DNA from: Streptomyces olivaceus
Lineage (GTDB): Bacteria > Actinomycetota > Actinomycetes > Streptomycetales > Streptomycetaceae
DNA: 64,000 bases
Assembly: GCF_000721235.1 (NCBI RefSeq)
Contig: NZ_JOFH01000027.1
Span: 62,001 to 126,000, forward strand
Direction: 5' to 3'
Positions 62,902 to 64,000 of this stretch are shown here, in pieces. The number at the start of each line of letters is the position of its first letter. Positions within the stretch are counted from its first letter, which is position 1. Made by a program: the position numbers and the translations under genes. The notes beneath the pieces are model-generated. The model searched no databases, had not been told where the DNA came from, and saw nothing but the letters and a program-made list of their open reading frames with translations.

Positions 62902-64000
62902 CGGGCCCCTCCCGGCGTCGCTGTCGGCCCTGCCGGTCCCGTCGGCCCCCTCGTCGGCGCCGCGCCCGCGGTGGGCGTCGCCCCCGCGTCCGGGCGGGTC
63001 CGGCGCACCAGTTGGGAGACGACGAAGGCGACGACCGACGCGACGACGATCAGCGGCATCTGGTCGTGGGCGTCCCGGCCGGTCAGCAGCACCGCCAGCA
63101 CCGCGCTGGCCAGCGGCAGCCCCGTGACCGCGGCCGCCGCCGACGAGATGCCGAGGGCGAGGGCCGGGGTCACGCCGAAGCCGGGGAGGCCGGAGCAGGC
63201 CAGGGCCGTCGCCGTGCCCAGCAGGACGGCCGGGAAGATCGGACCGCCGCGCAGACCGCCCAGTGCGACGGCCCAGGCCAGTCCCTTGCACGCGACCAGC
63301 GCCACCAGCGCGCCCACGGACCAGGCGTGCGGATCGGCGGCGAGCCGGGCGAGAGTGGCCTGCCCGGACAGCGCGGCCTCGGCCGGGGAACGGCCGGTGA
63401 TCAGCGCGTACGCGGCGAGGCAGACGCCGACCGCGGTGGCGCAGGCGACGGTGCGCGGGGCCGTGCGCTGCCGTGTCCAGGCGGCGGTGCGGTGCCCGAG
63501 CCCGCGGGCGAGCGTGACCAGTACGGCGATCAGGGCGGCCGCGGGCAGCCCCCACAGGAAGTCGCCCGCGTCCGGACCGGCGACGGGCGGCAGGTCGGGC
63601 AGGGCCAGCGCGCCGATCTCCAGACCGGTCCAGTGGCCGAAGCCGGTGAACACCAGGGCGCCCGCGGCGCTGGCCAGCAGGCACGGCAGCAGCAGCGCGA
63701 CCAGCCGCGCCCCGGCCAGACCCGCGCCCTCGACCAGCAGGACGGCCGCGGCCACCGGACCGCCGAGGATGGTGGAGATCGCGGCGGTGGAACCGGCCGT
63801 GGCGACGATCGCGCTCGCCCCCGGGTCCTTGCCCGCGCCCGCCCGCCGCACCGCCAGCAGGGCGAGCCCGCTGCCGACGGCCATGAGCGGCGCCTCGGGA
63901 CCCAGCACCACGCCGAGCGGCAGCGTGGCCAGCGCGGCGAGGACCGCGCCGGGCAGCTCCCGGGGTCCGACGGGCGCGCCGCCCAGCCCGTCGACCGGCA
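62898..64000 (-). CDS. CLC-family chloride channel/antiporter, 5' end outside window
   Basis: An anion channel or H+/Cl- exchanger of the cytoplasmic membrane; at least 367 residues lie in the window and the frame stays open to base 64000. The gating-glutamate motif is VLGPEAPLMAVGSG (in place of GREGP), followed by GSTAAISTILGGPVAAAVLLVE and, in the second half, GGLRGGPIFPAVLLGTA, the GxFxP-like motif. ALALGISSAAAAVTGLPLASAVLAVLL follows. No CBS domains follow; instead there is a 30-residue Pro/Ala/Gly tail. It overlaps the K+ channel gene by four bases, suggesting joint control of ion balance. Confidence 0.86.
   Translation of the reverse strand, partial: PVDGLGGAPVGPRELPGAVLAALATLPLGVVLGPEAPLMAVGSGLALLAVRRAGAGKDPGASAIVATAGSTAAISTILGGPVAAAVLLVEGAGLAGARLVALLLPCLLASAAGALVFTGFGHWTGLEIGALALPDLPPVAGPDAGDFLWGLPAAALIAVLVTLARGLGHRTAAWTRQRTAPRTVACATAVGVCLAAYALITGRSPAEAALSGQATLARLAADPHAWSVGALVALVACKGLAWAVALGGLRGGPIFPAVLLGTATALACSGLPGFGVTPALALGISSAAAAVTGLPLASAVLAVLLTGRDAHDQMPLIVVASVVAFVVSQLVRRTRPDAGATPTAGAAPTRGPTGPAGPTATPGGAR

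Noticed and set aside
1..64000. Search for tRNA, rRNA, CRISPR arrays, phage or plasmid functions
   Set aside because: No cloverleaf, rRNA segments, spaced direct-repeat array, integrase, transposase or replication gene was seen anywhere in the window.

Overview
The window is chromosomal DNA from a Streptomyces-like actinomycete. The signs are very high GC, frequent GTG and TTG starts, many 4-base ATGA/GTGA gene overlaps, an XRE/DUF397/ATPase regulator set, an EndoH-type glycosidase very close (from memory) to the S. plicatus enzyme, and an MbtH-dependent NRPS. No rRNA, tRNA or CRISPR array was seen.

Layout. (1) 7-6295: a FadR regulator, then two regulator/efflux pairs (marR with a DHA2 MFS pump around a 24-bp perfect palindrome, and a double Lrp/AsnC regulator divergent from a second pump with a structured leader). 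(2) 6298-19386: an alpha-mannan utilisation locus in two divergent arms. The left arm is PMI, ROK kinase, LacI and GH125. The right arm is a sugar-binding lipoprotein, two permeases, secreted GH76 and cytoplasmic GH38. The importer ATPase is missing and presumably supplied elsewhere. (3) 19418-32266: an NRPS operon on the minus strand, with a three-module C-A-T x3-TE synthetase, MbtH and a DrrAB-type exporter. (4) 32609-32938: a small secreted protein with a duplicated Cys motif. (5) 33050-39162: a five-gene operon (SDR, amidohydrolase, DUF59 protein, Zn-alcohol dehydrogenase, ABM monooxygenase) divergent from an AcoR/MimR-like activator. It resembles the accessory part of propane/diiron monooxygenase clusters, without the monooxygenase. 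(6) 39217-40138: an EndoH-type gene whose 3' end is replaced by a small repeat element. (7) 40508-49111: MFS plus FAD monooxygenase, then redox enzymes paired with LysR and AraC regulators. (8) 49191-57452: XRE/DUF397/ATPase, a two-component system, an MMPL transporter, an APC permease and TetR. (9) 57729-64000: a TetR-linked pump, the cobalt importer cbiMNQO behind a cobalamin riboswitch, a K+ channel and a CLC protein cut by the window edge.

The most notable observations are: a 64-bp perfect-TIR mini-element sitting inside the cobalamin riboswitch and sharing a 42-nt end (38 identities) with the element that truncates the EndoH gene; the monooxygenase-less accessory operon; an NRPS whose first condensation domain is EntF/DhbF-like and whose three adenylation pockets are almost identical and acidic; and the coherent mannan locus.
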